Positions 53,341-64,000 of a DNA stretch of 64,000 nucleotides are shown here, one piece after another. The DNA is from Bifidobacterium sp. ESL0682 (GTDB lineage: Bacteria; Actinomycetota; Actinomycetes; Actinomycetales; Bifidobacteriaceae): NCBI RefSeq assembly GCF_029392815.1, contig NZ_CP113942.1:1178001-1242000 (forward strand), given 5' to 3'. Position 1 is the first letter of the stretch. Each line of letters starts with the position of its first letter. The notes below the pieces were generated by a model, which was given only the letters and a program-made list of their open reading frames with translations, was not told the origin of the DNA and ran no database searches. Position numbers and translations under genes: made by a program.

Positions 53341-56300
53341 ATGAGCGTTTTCCGCTACTTTATTGCTTTTGTACTTTGCATTACAACATCATTGAATATC
53401 GCCCCCCCCGCGAAATCTCATGATGTCCCGATAAACCAAAGCAGTCAGACAGCTAGCGCTTCCTCAACATCAACCCATCCCACTTCCTCATCAGTCCAAA
53501 CTCATCCAGCATCGCAAGTCACCAATGATGGTGACCAACACATAGAGCCTTCGGCCCCAGCCAGCCAAGCCGAGACGCAGTCCCCGCAACCAGCGTCGTC
53601 TTCCCTGCAACAGAAAGATGCAGACAATAGCGAACCTTCATCATTGACTCGCTTGAGTCCGGCGACCCCATCACTCGCCGCGCAGCCCAGCCCCATCGAT
53701 GCCTCGAACGTGCAAAACACCAACAGTCGAACGCTCCCGACTCCAAACCCGCAAGGCCAGATCAGCAGTCCGCAACGCTCGCAAGGCCAAGACAATGCCT
53801 CTCAGACCCCAGAAGCCAAGGGAATCAAATCCAGATCCGAAGTCAGCCCCCGCTCCGCCACCTGCACGTCTACCAGCCCAGCGACCTGGGCAGGTTCCAA
53901 CATCCAATGGCACATCTCGGACGACGGCACGGACTGCACCCTCCACGTCAGCGGTGGCACCACACCATCCACGTTCGTTTCCTCCCCGCGGTACGACCAG
54001 GAAACCGTGTATGGCATCACGCAAGTCATCATCGAAGGCAACCTCACCATCCGCAATACTTCGAGCTATCAAGCAGGTGTGTTCGGAGAATTGCAGTATC
54101 TCAAAACCTTCAAGATGGGCAATGGAGCCTCCCTCACCTTCAGCGGAACAGGAGCAATCAATTTATTTTACAGTGGTTACTGGTCGTTATCAGATCTCGA
54201 ATCAGTGGATACGACAGGATGGGATACCAGCCAAGCTACCAGCCTTCACAGCATGTTCGACGGCTGTGGAAACTTGGACTCATTGAACACCACTAATTGG
54301 AACACCAGCCAAGTCACCGACTTCTCAAATATGTTTAATAATTGCAATGATCTTGCCCCAATAGATACCAGCAAGTGGGACACCAGTCGGGCAACCAATA
54401 TGGACAATATGTTCCACTACTGCCGCAGTTGGGAATCCCTGGACATCAGCAACTTCGATACAAGAAACGTCACAACCGCGAATGCCATGATGCCACCAAA
54501 TCTAAAGAAAATCATCCTTGGCACCAACACTGTCCTTCCTCCTTCATCCGTCACATCATCCCATGATGACGATCCGGTGTCCTCTGGCCCAATGGGTTCT
54601 TTAGACCCCAGCCATTGGTGGCGAGAACAAGGTAATTGGTGCCAGCCCCTGGCTCCCACACAGGTCGGACTCGACAAGCCCGCCACTTACGTCCGCGATG
54701 ATGTCGCTATACCTTCGAACGTCAGCTGCGTCATCTTCGCTATCAACCCCAACGGAGGGGTTATGTCCAACGCCGGCACTGGATTCGACAGCGCTCACAC
54801 CGGCGGTACGCTGACCGTCCCCTCTGCAACAAACCTTATCAATAAGAGCGGCTCGTTATTTGCCAACTGGAACACCTCACAAAATGGCAGTGGAACAGCA
54901 TACACCTCAGCTCAACAGTCCATGAGCTATCCAAAAGGCACCAACACGACCGTCACTTTCTACGCGCAATGGTACGACATCCCACTACCCACGTTCAACA
55001 ACATCAAAGTGCACGCACTGACCGGTCAAAACCCGACCTTCGACCTCACCATAAACTCCCAAAGCTCGTTCCAAGCAGGAGACGCAATATCAGCCTATTC
55101 ATCTTCAGGACCTAGTGGACAGAATCAGCTTACTTGGTACTCAACATCCTATGCCATTCCATCAGACGGGTACGCAGGACCCATCATTTTTTCGGCACAA
55201 CCTGTCTCATCACTCGCTAGTCAACAAACCCAGTGGAAAGTTGGTATCGCAGTCCAGCGCAAAACGATAGACCGTAAAACCGGCAGCAGAGCACGATTGC
55301 GCAACTATTTTGCTCGGGATTTTACGATTCCACATGTGACGTTGTCCTTCGACCTGAATACAGGCGACGGCAAAGTACCAGCTATCGTGGAATCTCCAAT
55401 CGACACAGATAGTTCTACGGCCACATTCGCCATCACCCGACTAACGACTATAAGTAAACCCAATTTCGCGTTCGACAAATGGGCCTCCAACGCAGACGGC
55501 TCCGGCAGCAGTGTCTCGCCTGGAGGAAACATCACATTCACGCAAGCCCAATATCAGCCGGACAACAAAGTAACCCTGTACGCGCAATGGCGGATGGTGC
55601 CCTTTGACTCCAGCGTCGCCTATCACCGCGACTCGGACACGGTCACGGCCAGCGGCACCGCACTGCAATACAGCACAATTAATGCCTGCATATCAGCCGA
55701 CACCTGCCAGTCACAAACGATATCCGGCCCGACAACGATGGACAATGTTCAAAGCAACACCCGAAATACCATCACCAGCGTGACCATTGACCCATTAGAC
55801 CCCGGGAACATCACTATCAGCGGAAAAGTGGGCAGTAACATCTTAAACGGCAAAGGCACATTCGGACGTGTGGTCGTTTTTCCTCGATCGCTTGCCTCCA
55901 TTCCCGCTGGAGGTACTGGTATACCCTGCCCCGTTCCGACAACTTCCGACATGTTCCCCGGCACAAGTTGTGGACAAGGAGAGTCTGGTCTTATTTATCC
56001 GCTTAATAGCGGGAAAAACATGTGGACTGTAAAACTCTCCAGTAAAGATTTCATCCAAGCGGGCTATACATATCCTGCACAAGATCCCGCTACAGGTCGC
56101 TGGACTTACGTCACCGTCCCCGATACACCTGAAGCCCCTGGTTTTTATGACATCTACGTGTGCGTACAAGCTTTGGGACCGGCATCTAATTTTACTAATA
56201 TTCTTAAACTCAGAGCTGATTACCCCTACAGGATGGGCACTTCCACAAGCCCGTGGAAGGTGTCGTTCCCAGCAAGCACGTTCATGGCCAAGTTCCCGAT

Positions 56301-57786
56301 AGCCAACCAGTACTCCGTCGATGTCACCGATTCCACAGGCCAGGTAACCGATCCAGCCACAGGCAACCTAGTGGAGAAACTGACGATGAAGGGAACGCTG
56401 CCGTACATGTACGCCCACTACGACGCCAACGGCGCAACCGGAACCACGCCTCCCGACGGAGCCAAGGCGCTCGTGGACACCACGACAAGCAACTCGATCA
56501 ATGTCACCCTGCCCAAGCCGAACGCGCTGGTTAACCCGGCGCACCAACTCTTCACCGGCTGGGCTACAGACAGTACCAGCCCGCCCACCGACGCGTTCCA
56601 GCCAGGTGCGGCCAAGACGTTCGACGTGGGATACTCGCCAGGCGATGTCGGCATCCCAGTCAATGTGTACGCGATTTGGAAGACCTTGGAGGGTCCGACC
56701 ATCGACACAGTGACCACGCACGCACCGACCGGCGCCGACCCAACCATCGATGTCAAAGCGGTCGACTCGAACGCCCACAAAACCGGCGATGCAATCTATC
56801 TGACCTCCCTGAACGGCGCCGGCTATACCAATATCTACACCTACACCAGCGACGGCGACACCGGCAGCAACACATGGACCGGCCTGACTCCCGCTCAGCT
56901 GCGCGCTGGATGGACCGACACCTACGACCTGAAGGCGGACGCGAGCACCACCGACCCCAACACCGGCCAGACTGTGCACAGCGAATACAGTGAGAAGACC
57001 GGCGTGCTGCCCTTCTTCAACATCACCTTCGATGCCAACAGCGCCCACCACGGCGCCGGCGACCCACCCGATGGTATCAAAACCTTGGCCGACACCACCA
57101 ACCAGAGCGCGACGATCATCCTGCCCAAGCCGACCGCCACCATGACGCCCGCAGCCGCGATCTTCACCGGCTGGTCCAAGACCGCCTCGAGCACGGCCCC
57201 CGACATCGGGATGGGCAGCCCCGGCCACCGCCAGATCGTCGTCAACGCCTCCTCCGAAAACGCGGAGACCGACCTGACCTTCTACGCAATCTGGAACACC
57301 GTCGAGGCCCCGGTAGTCACCGGGATGTACAGAAACGCGTCCGACAACACGGTAATTGTCACCGGCACCAGCAAGCCCTGGTCCACCGCTGACAAACCGC
57401 TCGTCGACGTGACAGGACTGGATGGACAGCCCGGCAACACCACCGGAAACCCCGTCACCTTCGACGACAGTCTCCTGCCCTACGACGGCTCCAATACCCA
57501 TCCTTGGACGCTCACCCTCACTGAGGCGCAGCTGCCCAAGGGCGGTAGCTACCGCGTCAAGGCCAAGATCTCACGCAACGAGGACGCCTGGCGCGACCCG
57601 AGCCGCACCGTCGAGGCCAGCGACACCAAGGACTACACCATCCTCAAGCCCTTCCTCCACGGCCTGCCCATGACCGGCGGCATTTGGAGACGGGTCCTGC
57701 CCCTAGGCATCGTTCTCGCTGCTTTGGTCGCCGGACTCGCCATGGTCCTGCGCGACCGGCGACGTCGCCACGCCAGGCGCGCGTAG
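53341..57786 (+). CDS. Giant LPXTG-anchored surface protein with BspA-type repeats and InlB-type repeats (adhesin 1)
   Basis: A 1481-residue protein. A signal peptide (MSVFRYFIAFVLCITTSLN, about 1-28) precedes a Ser/Thr/Pro/Gln-rich stalk to about residue 175. BspA-like DUF285 units (residues about 283-395) repeat the pattern W-D/N-T-S-x-x-T-x-x-x-x-M-F. At least four InlB/Listeria-Bacteroides (Flg_new) repeats follow, ending in FYAQW, TLYAQW, VYAIWK and FYAIWN (near residues 467-545, 667-755, 1022-1117, 1224-1320), with Ig-like linkers between. The sortase signal is LPMTG at 57664-57678, then a hydrophobic helix and the basic tail RDRRRRHARRA. Predicted cell-wall-anchored adhesin for host or polymer contact. 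AAAGGG lies about 10 nt upstream of the ATG. Confidence 0.9.
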   Translation: MSVFRYFIAFVLCITTSLNIAPPAKSHDVPINQSSQTASASSTSTHPTSSSVQTHPASQVTNDGDQHIEPSAPASQAETQSPQPASSSLQQKDADNSEPSSLTRLSPATPSLAAQPSPIDASNVQNTNSRTLPTPNPQGQISSPQRSQGQDNASQTPEAKGIKSRSEVSPRSATCTSTSPATWAGSNIQWHISDDGTDCTLHVSGGTTPSTFVSSPRYDQETVYGITQVIIEGNLTIRNTSSYQAGVFGELQYLKTFKMGNGASLTFSGTGAINLFYSGYWSLSDLESVDTTGWDTSQATSLHSMFDGCGNLDSLNTTNWNTSQVTDFSNMFNNCNDLAPIDTSKWDTSRATNMDNMFHYCRSWESLDISNFDTRNVTTANAMMPPNLKKIILGTNTVLPPSSVTSSHDDDPVSSGPMGSLDPSHWWREQGNWCQPLAPTQVGLDKPATYVRDDVAIPSNVSCVIFAINPNGGVMSNAGTGFDSAHTGGTLTVPSATNLINKSGSLFANWNTSQNGSGTAYTSAQQSMSYPKGTNTTVTFYAQWYDIPLPTFNNIKVHALTGQNPTFDLTINSQSSFQAGDAISAYSSSGPSGQNQLTWYSTSYAIPSDGYAGPIIFSAQPVSSLASQQTQWKVGIAVQRKTIDRKTGSRARLRNYFARDFTIPHVTLSFDLNTGDGKVPAIVESPIDTDSSTATFAITRLTTISKPNFAFDKWASNADGSGSSVSPGGNITFTQAQYQPDNKVTLYAQWRMVPFDSSVAYHRDSDTVTASGTALQYSTINACISADTCQSQTISGPTTMDNVQSNTRNTITSVTIDPLDPGNITISGKVGSNILNGKGTFGRVVVFPRSLASIPAGGTGIPCPVPTTSDMFPGTSCGQGESGLIYPLNSGKNMWTVKLSSKDFIQAGYTYPAQDPATGRWTYVTVPDTPEAPGFYDIYVCVQALGPASNFTNILKLRADYPYRMGTSTSPWKVSFPASTFMAKFPIANQYSVDVTDSTGQVTDPATGNLVEKLTMKGTLPYMYAHYDANGATGTTPPDGAKALVDTTTSNSINVTLPKPNALVNPAHQLFTGWATDSTSPPTDAFQPGAAKTFDVGYSPGDVGIPVNVYAIWKTLEGPTIDTVTTHAPTGADPTIDVKAVDSNAHKTGDAIYLTSLNGAGYTNIYTYTSDGDTGSNTWTGLTPAQLRAGWTDTYDLKADASTTDPNTGQTVHSEYSEKTGVLPFFNITFDANSAHHGAGDPPDGIKTLADTTNQSATIILPKPTATMTPAAAIFTGWSKTASSTAPDIGMGSPGHRQIVVNASSENAETDLTFYAIWNTVEAPVVTGMYRNASDNTVIVTGTSKPWSTADKPLVDVTGLDGQPGNTTGNPVTFDDSLLPYDGSNTHPWTLTLTEAQLPKGGSYRVKAKISRNEDAWRDPSRTVEASDTKDYTILKPFLHGLPMTGGIWRRVLPLGIVLAALVAGLAMVLRDRRRRHARRA
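53402..53409 (+). repeat. Poly-C tract (C8) in the signal-peptide region of adhesin 1
   Basis: Eight C at codons 21-23 (I-A-P-P-A). The frame is intact here. The same position in the adjacent paralog carries six C and is out of frame. Confidence 0.9.
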
Positions 57787-58252
57787 TGGAACCTTTGCGT
57801 GTGACGGCCTCTGACAAAGGTCGCCATACGCACGGGCGCACCTCTACACGCGATAATCCCCACACACGAAGAGCCCACAATAAGCTCTACCCATAGGGGA
57901 CGTGATTGCGGCCAGATTACAAACGACTGTGCCATCCGTCCCCTCCTAACACTTCCCGCCAGGCCACCCAACACCCGGCCCGGCGGGAACACCAACTGGG
58001 TGCCGACGACGGGTTCAAACAAACCCAAACCAACCGACCCGCCGCCGGCACCCACCCTATTTTTTCTACAGACAGCATCACGTTCATTTCCCGCACCCAA
58101 TATGGTTGCTTGGCGTAGATGCGTGACGACCATATGTCAACGAAGACGCATTCATAATGAACAAGACGCAAGCGCTAACAACAAAAACGTTTTGTATCTT
58201 GCGAAGACAGCGCTTACCGAAAGAGCACCTTCATTAAGTTTTGTATCACAAT

Positions 58253-58280
58253 TTGGACACTTTCCAGATTTACACATTAT
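58253..58280 (+). promoter_or_regulatory. Candidate promoter of adhesin 2
   Basis: TTGGAC (58253-58258) and CATTAT (58275-58280), spaced 16 bp, in the AT-rich block upstream of the second adhesin. Confidence 0.35.
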
Positions 58281-58305
58281 GAGATATATGATTAAGTACG
58301 GATAG

Positions 58306-58340
58306 TTATGGAGTGCGCCGCTCCGGCGAACTCCACATAA
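58306..58340 (+). promoter_or_regulatory. Leader hairpin just upstream of adhesin 2
   Basis: Nested pairing CGCCG/CGGCG, GAGT/ACTC and TTATG/CATAA with one mismatch and a 2-nt bulge; the hairpin ends 23 nt before the ATG. There is no U-run, so it is more likely a leader structure than a terminator. Confidence 0.5.
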
Positions 58341-58363
58341 TTCTCTAGGAATTGGGTTTGATC

Positions 58364-61300
58364 ATGGGTATTTTCCGTACAATTGTCGCCTTCGCGCTAT
58401 GTGTCGCGAATACTGCTTTTATCGCGCCCCCCGCGATTTGAGTCCCAAGAACTAAACTCCGCATCCGCGGCACAGTCGCCGCGCACCACCGCTGACGCAA
58501 CAGCTTCCAGCCATTCCTCAACTCAATCGGGCAATACCGCCCATCCAGACAGAACTACTTCCCTAACTTCTTCGGGCAATGTCCGCTCCGCTTCGGAGGC
58601 CGAGCCGAACACAAGTGCCACATCCCGGCAACCAACGACCACGCAATCCCCTCGCAGACGCCACAGTCCCAATCAGCACCGTCACCGTTACAAGGACAGT
58701 CGCCCTCCGGCATAGGTCAAAGCCGACTTCCATCCCCGTCATCGCCGCTACAGTCTTCCGGTATCACATCCACACCCCCAGCATCCGCAAACAAGCAGGA
58801 TGCTACTTCGGGATCAGGTTCCAACCCGCTGCTGCGCGGGGGCGTGACACCACAGACACCATCCCTGCCATCGCTCGGCTCACCGGTAGACGGCCAGTCC
58901 GGCATCAGCCTGCGCGACTCCAACCCCCAGGTCACCGGCTTCACGCAAAACAGCGATGGCACCATCACCATCACCGGCACCGCCACCCACCTCTTCATAC
59001 CCACATACAACCCCGGCTCCTGGTCAGGCGGCACATGGTGGGAATCCGGAGGCACCGTCATCGCCATCTACACCTGCCGCACCGGCATTGACTCCGTCCC
59101 CCTCAACTGCACCAGGATATGGGCGCAGCCAGAGAACGTGTTCCCCGCAACCCCGACCTACGCGAATACAACCAACTCGACCTCCACGCCTGGTACCCAA
59201 ACGGGAAAAGCAGCAACAACTACGGCGTCATCAAACGCACCGTCTACCAAAACGACCCGTTCAACTGGACCGCCAACCTCGACAGCAGCTGGTTCAACGG
59301 CGCAGGAACCTACGACATCTACGCCCAGCTCGAGACCGTCGGCCGGTTCTCACAGCCCTTCAGCAGCCTTCTCCCCTACGACCAGCAGACCGCCCCCATC
59401 GTGACCATCCGCACTGGCGTCCCCTACGGGGGCGTCAACCTGCACCTCGATCCCAACAGCGGCCAAGGCGGCTACGGGTCCGTCAACGACCAATGGCGGA
59501 ACCTGGCCGGGTCCGGCTGGGCATCCTTCACCCTGCCCACCAGCAACGGCATGGCCAACACCGGTAACAAGCTCTTCACCGGATGGAACACCCGCGCCGA
59601 CGGCAACGGCACCCAATACAACGCCGGAAGCACATACAGCGCCTACACCTCCACCGGTCAGACATTGACCCTCTACGCCCAATGGCGGAGCGTCAACAGC
59701 CCGTCCATCAGCGGCACATCGCGCACCAGCCGCACCCAGATGACCGTCAACGGCTATAGCCAGCCCTTCACCAGCTCGGACCAAATCAAGGTCTGCTCCA
59801 AACCCTCCAGCTGGGCCGAGTCCGAAAACAACTACACCTGCACCACCGTCAACCCATCCAGCTACGGCAGCTACGACGGCAGCACCAGCCACTACTGGTC
59901 CACCAACATCAGCCCCTACAACTTCCCGACCGGCGGCACCTACACTGTCCGCGCCCGCATGCAGTCCTGGGATTCGGCCAACAGCCGCTGGGTATGGAGT
60001 GACGCCACCCGAACCACGGTGACCTACACCGTCTACCCCTCCCAGATCACCCTCCAGCCCAACACCGCCGCCGGCGGCCAGGGCGCCGCGCAGACCCAGA
60101 GCCTTAACCCCGACAGCGGCGGCCATGCGACCTTCACGCTGCACGACCCCACTTATTACTTCACCAACACGAACAGCCATGCCACCTCGACCGGTTGGAG
60201 CACCAACGCCTACGCCCTAGACGCGGCGGGCGCCACGAACACGAACAGCCAGACGGGCCCGTTCACCCTCACTCCGCCCGAGGCACGCACCCTCTACCCA
60301 GTGTGGCAGACCGTCAAACAGCCGACATTCGCCTCCGTCACCCGGCAGTCCGACCAGACGCTCACCGTGACTGGATCAGCCAAGCCCATCAGCGCCAACG
60401 ATACCGTCGAAATATGCTCCGCCACCCCAGGCACGGCCAGCACACCCAACTGGGGCAACTGCGCGAGCGCAACGCCCTACACCGGCACCACCCCCGACGG
60501 GCAGGCCAGCCAACCATGGACCCTTACCGGCGTCGCTACACCCAGCAGCGACTACTACTGGCTGCGCATACGCCTCGGCCACCAGAGCGAACGCGGCACC
60601 ACCTGGAGCAGTGAACAGTACGCCGCCGGACCCGACACCACCTGGAAGTTCCACCCCAACACCGCCCAAGGCGGTCAGGGCGACGACCAGACCGTCACCG
60701 CCACGCCCAACGCCACCACCGGCCTGAGCACCACCACCATGCCCAAACCCGACACCGTAGGCGGCACCGACGGCTACACCAACACCGACCTCCACAAGGT
60801 CTTCGACGGCTGGAACACCGATCAGAACGCCACCACCGGCGATCCGACCCTGAACCCCGGTCGCACCGCCACCAGCCCCGGCGGACCCACCGACCGCTAC
60901 GCCATCTGGCGCACCGTGCTCGCCCCCACCATCACCAGCACAATCCGCCAGACCGACGGTACACTGAAGATCAGCGGAAGCAGCACACCCCTCAAGTCCG
61001 GCGACACCGTCACCGCCTGCACCAAAGAGACCAACAACCCGGTCGCCATGGCGAACTGCCAAAGCATTGCCATCCCTGACAACCCAGCCGGAACAAGCAA
61101 CGCGTACGACGGCACCACCCCGCACGCATGGACCATCACCCTTCCCGCCGCCTGGTACACCAACACCAGCTTCGGCACCGGCTACACCATTACCGCCTTC
61201 ACGACCAGCAAAGACTCCTGGCGCGGCGACGGCACCAACACCGTCAACAGCGCCGAGGCCAACGGCACATACACACGCCCGGCCGTCACGCTAACCCTCG

Positions 61301-64000
61301 ACCCGAACGCAGGCACAGGTGCAAGCCAAGGTGGTTCCGGCACCCTAACCGACACCAACTGGACCGACAACGCACAATCCCTGTGGTCCGACGCCGGCGG
61401 CACCGTGACGTTCACCTACCCGTCCAGCGCAGGCATGAGCGCCCCAGGCAAGCTGTTCCTCGGCTGGGCCGAGAACCCCACCGACACCACGCCCAGCAAG
61501 ACCGCCGGCCAGACCGAAACGTTCACCCAAACCTCCGGCACCCGCACGATTACCCGCTATGCGGTGTGGAAGGCCTTAGACGCACCCACCGGCGTCACCG
61601 CTACATGGAAGCGCTCCACCAACAAAGTCACGTTTACCGCCTCGGGGTTGCCGAGCGCCGCCACCGGCTGGCAAATCCGGTACAAGCCCAACAGCAGCCA
61701 GTACGGGTGGCACGTTCCGAGCTGCGCACCGGCATTAACAAGCTCCTGCGAGGTGTATGCCTACAACGATTTCACGCCGGGCGCCACATGGATAGCCCAG
61801 CTACGCTCGACCTCAAGAGACAGCACTGGAGCTACCGCCACCAGCGCATGGAGCAGCGACATCACCGGAGTCCTGCCCTACATGGACGCCACCCTCAAGC
61901 CCGGGTCGGGCACCGGCCCAGCACCGGATCCACACGTGAAAGCCCTGCTCGACAAGACCGACGGCAAAGCTGACCTGACCCTGCCCACCGCTGCGGACAA
62001 AGGCATGACACCTCCCACGTCCATGAAGTTCGACCAGTGGAACACCGCCGGCGACGGATCTGGCACAAGCTACCAGAACGGCCCGGTCACCATTCCCGCA
62101 AGCCTCGGCATCCCGGACGGGCAGGCCACCCGCCTGACCCTCTACGCCCAATGGAAGCCAAGCACGCCCACCGCCACGCCCGGCCATTGCGAGGACACCG
62201 CCGGCTGGCACACCTGGGGCGGCCCCGGCCAACCGACACCGGGCCTCATTCCTCCGGTGCCCGAAGCCGTGTGCTGGACCATCGACAACGGCGACACCCT
62301 GCGCCTGTCCGGAGGCACCAGCCCCAACTACTACGGATATACAGACATCCCCTGGATTGCACGGAAAAGTGGCATCACTAGAATCAGCATCGAGGGTGAT
62401 CTCACCCTCACCACCAGTAGCTACGCCGGCAACGGCCCCCTCAACAACATGTCCGCGCTCACCGCAATGGACAACGGACATCATACCGTAACCCTCGATG
62501 GGAAAGCCGGCTATTACCTCTTCTACAACGACTCCGCCTTGCAATCATTGGACCTGAGCGATTGGAAAACCAGCACCCTCACCAATATGACGGTCATGTT
62601 CACCGAATGCACCAGATTGTCGCGGCTGACCGGCCTAGAGAATTGGGACACAGGCAATGTTACCGATATGACCCAAACGTTCGGCTACGACCAGGCGCTC
62701 ACCAGCCTCGACCTCAGCGGTTGGGACACCAGCAATGTCACAGACCTGAGGTCGATGTTCAACGACTCCGGTATCATCGACCTCGATCTGACCGGCTGGG
62801 ACACCAGCAAGGCCCTAGCCTCCGGCACCTACAACATGGCCAGCATGATGCCCGCCAACTTACAACGTTTCCGGCTCGGCGAGCACACCCGATTCGCCGC
62901 CAACACTCTCAACGGCCTCGACCCCTCGCACACTTGGACAAAATGGGATTGGCCCAAAGGCCACCACCCCTCCAACCCCAGAATCGTCGGCAATCTCACC
63001 GGCCTCCAGACGAACACCACCTCCGCCACACCCCAAGGCACTTATGTGCGCGACGACGTAACCATCACTTACGTCGATCTCAAATACGACCTGGCCGGCG
63101 GCACTGGGGACGCCAGCCTGCCCACGCAGGCGAGCACCACCGACAGCAACGGCCTCGCCATCGACACCACCTTCCAGCCCGGCACCTACACCGTCCCCGA
63201 CACCGCCACGGCTCATATCACTGCCAACAAACCCAACAACCTGTTCAACGGCTGGGCCTATGACACCATCGGAGTCACCGGCGGTGCGGCTACGGTGAGC
63301 AACCACACAATCACAGCGCCAAAAGGCACAGGAGGCACCGCCACTGTCAAGGCCGTCTGGAGCACAATCGCGGAGGCCGTCACCGCTGCGCCCCAGGTCG
63401 CCATCGACACCCACGCCACCGACAAGGGCACCGCCACCGTCGCAGCGACCGCCCCGCTCAGTGCGGCCCTGCCGGCACTTGGCTGGATGCCGGCGTCCGG
63501 CACCGATCCTGGCCGAGTCCCCCAGCCCGCCGTGAACGCCGGAGGAACGGTGACCGTCTGTGTGAAACCCTCCAGTCAGACCGGCGCCTACACCGGCGGG
63601 CAATGCCACACCAAGACGAGCTCCACCGCGGGCAGCCAGACGGTCACTCCCGACGCGTTCACTCTGCCCGGCTCACTCACCGCAGGACAGGACACCACCT
63701 TCCCCGAACCCGGCGAAAGCTACGTGATGACGGCCTCGTACACGACCACCGACCCGATCACGCGCAACAGCATCACCAGCGACGCCACTGCCGCGGGTGG
63801 CGGGCTCGTCTCGGGAACCCTGCCATGGGTGGATGCATCGTTCGACGCCAACAGCATGCACGGCGGCGCCGGCACACCCCCAGGCGACCTGAAGTCCCTA
63901 GTCGACACCGGCAGTAGCAAGGCCTGGATCCAACTGCCCTACGCCACCGCGAGCATGGCACCCGCCCACGCCGTGTTCGCCGGCTGGTCCGCCAGCAGCG
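58364..64000 (+). CDS. Second giant surface protein, paralog of adhesin 1, 3' end outside window, three frame changes
   Basis: The start MGIFRTIVAFALCVANTAF at 58364 mirrors adhesin 1, but the frame stops at 58439-58441 after the C6 tract 58427-58432 (net +1 or -2 shift). The coding sense continues in a Ser/Thr/Pro/Gln-rich stalk. One missing C at 58648-58651 and one at 59143-59146 lead into a frame open from about 59150 to the window end, more than 1600 codons. This part has at least seven InlB-type repeats (ends such as TLYAQWRS, YAIWRT, YAVWKA), a BspA/DUF285 block at about 62400-62870 (WDTGNVTDM, WDTSNVTDL), then more InlB repeats. The sortase motif must lie beyond the window. Confidence 0.8.
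58427..58432 (+). repeat. Poly-C tract (C6) in the signal-peptide region of adhesin 2
   Basis: Six C at the position equivalent to the C8 tract of adhesin 1. The downstream frame closes eight nt later. Losing one C, or gaining two (C8 as in the paralog), would open the frame into the stalk. Confidence 0.85.

Larger units (their letters stand above)
57787..58363. other. 577-bp intergenic region between the two adhesins
   Basis: No convincing gene is present. The first ~330 bp are GC-rich and hold a strong hairpin (TTCCCGCC 57953-57960 / GGCGGGAA 57982-57989, with inner GGCC pairing) lacking a U-tract, possibly the transcript end of adhesin 1. The last ~240 bp are AT-rich and contain a candidate promoter and a leader hairpin. 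Confidence 0.6.

Noticed and set aside
57917-58171. 84-codon minus-strand open frame in the adhesin intergenic region
   Set aside because: Trp/Cys-rich with no domain and no ribosome site; it looks like chance coding in GC-rich DNA.

Overview
The window looks like about 64 kb of core chromosome from a Bifidobacterium or a close relative in the Bifidobacteriaceae. The reasons are the high GC content, actinobacterial gene sets (DUF3027, DUF3516 helicase, LytR_C, gluABCD, ClpC, CIRCE-controlled groEL), a complete pupylation set (pup, pafA, dop, ARC) with no 20S proteasome genes, and large LPXTG surface proteins made of BspA-type and InlB-type repeats. No species can be assigned from this reading. 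I saw no tRNA, rRNA, insertion sequence, prophage or CRISPR array.

Layout. 0-5 kb: the end of an ECF transporter gene (ecfT), an amidohydrolase, a D-2-hydroxyacid dehydrogenase and the AAA+ recombination factor rarA. 5-16.5 kb: a DUF3516 SKI2-like helicase, the glutamate-type ABC importer gluABCD, aspS, hisS and a DUF349 protein. 16.5-28.5 kb: clpC, a DUF3027/cold-shock pair, a two-component system, a TPM-domain protein, groEL under a CIRCE operator, a cold-shock gene and a LytR_C protein. 28.5-34.8 kb: ung followed by a six-gene MoxR/DUF58/VWA operon with 4-bp overlaps. 34.8-45.7 kb: purB, a multispanning protein with a degenerate kinase-like centre, hup, an inositol-monophosphatase-like gene lacking a key metal ligand, then pup-pafA (+) converging on ARC-dop (-) around a long inverted repeat. 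45.9-53.1 kb (all minus): metK, cfa, priA, a HAD hydrolase and fmt. 53.3 kb to the end: two giant tandem paralogous surface adhesins, the second running off the window.

Read as systems, the window combines protein quality control (ClpC, GroEL, pupylation), amino-acid uptake and charging (gluABCD, aspS, hisS), envelope work (two-component system, TPM, LytR_C, MoxR cluster, LPG-synthase-like protein, cfa) and a host- or surface-contact module (the adhesins).

A caution applies to the whole annotation. At least ten otherwise normal genes, including the essential hisS and fmt-linked priA, are split by frame changes. Nearly all are repaired by adding one base to a short homopolymer, and the restored lengths are all multiples of three. 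This looks like homopolymer under-calling rather than real gene decay, so I annotate these as single genes and give the position of each break. The poly-C tract in the signal-peptide region of the two adhesins is the most interesting exception, because slippage there could be real phase variation.
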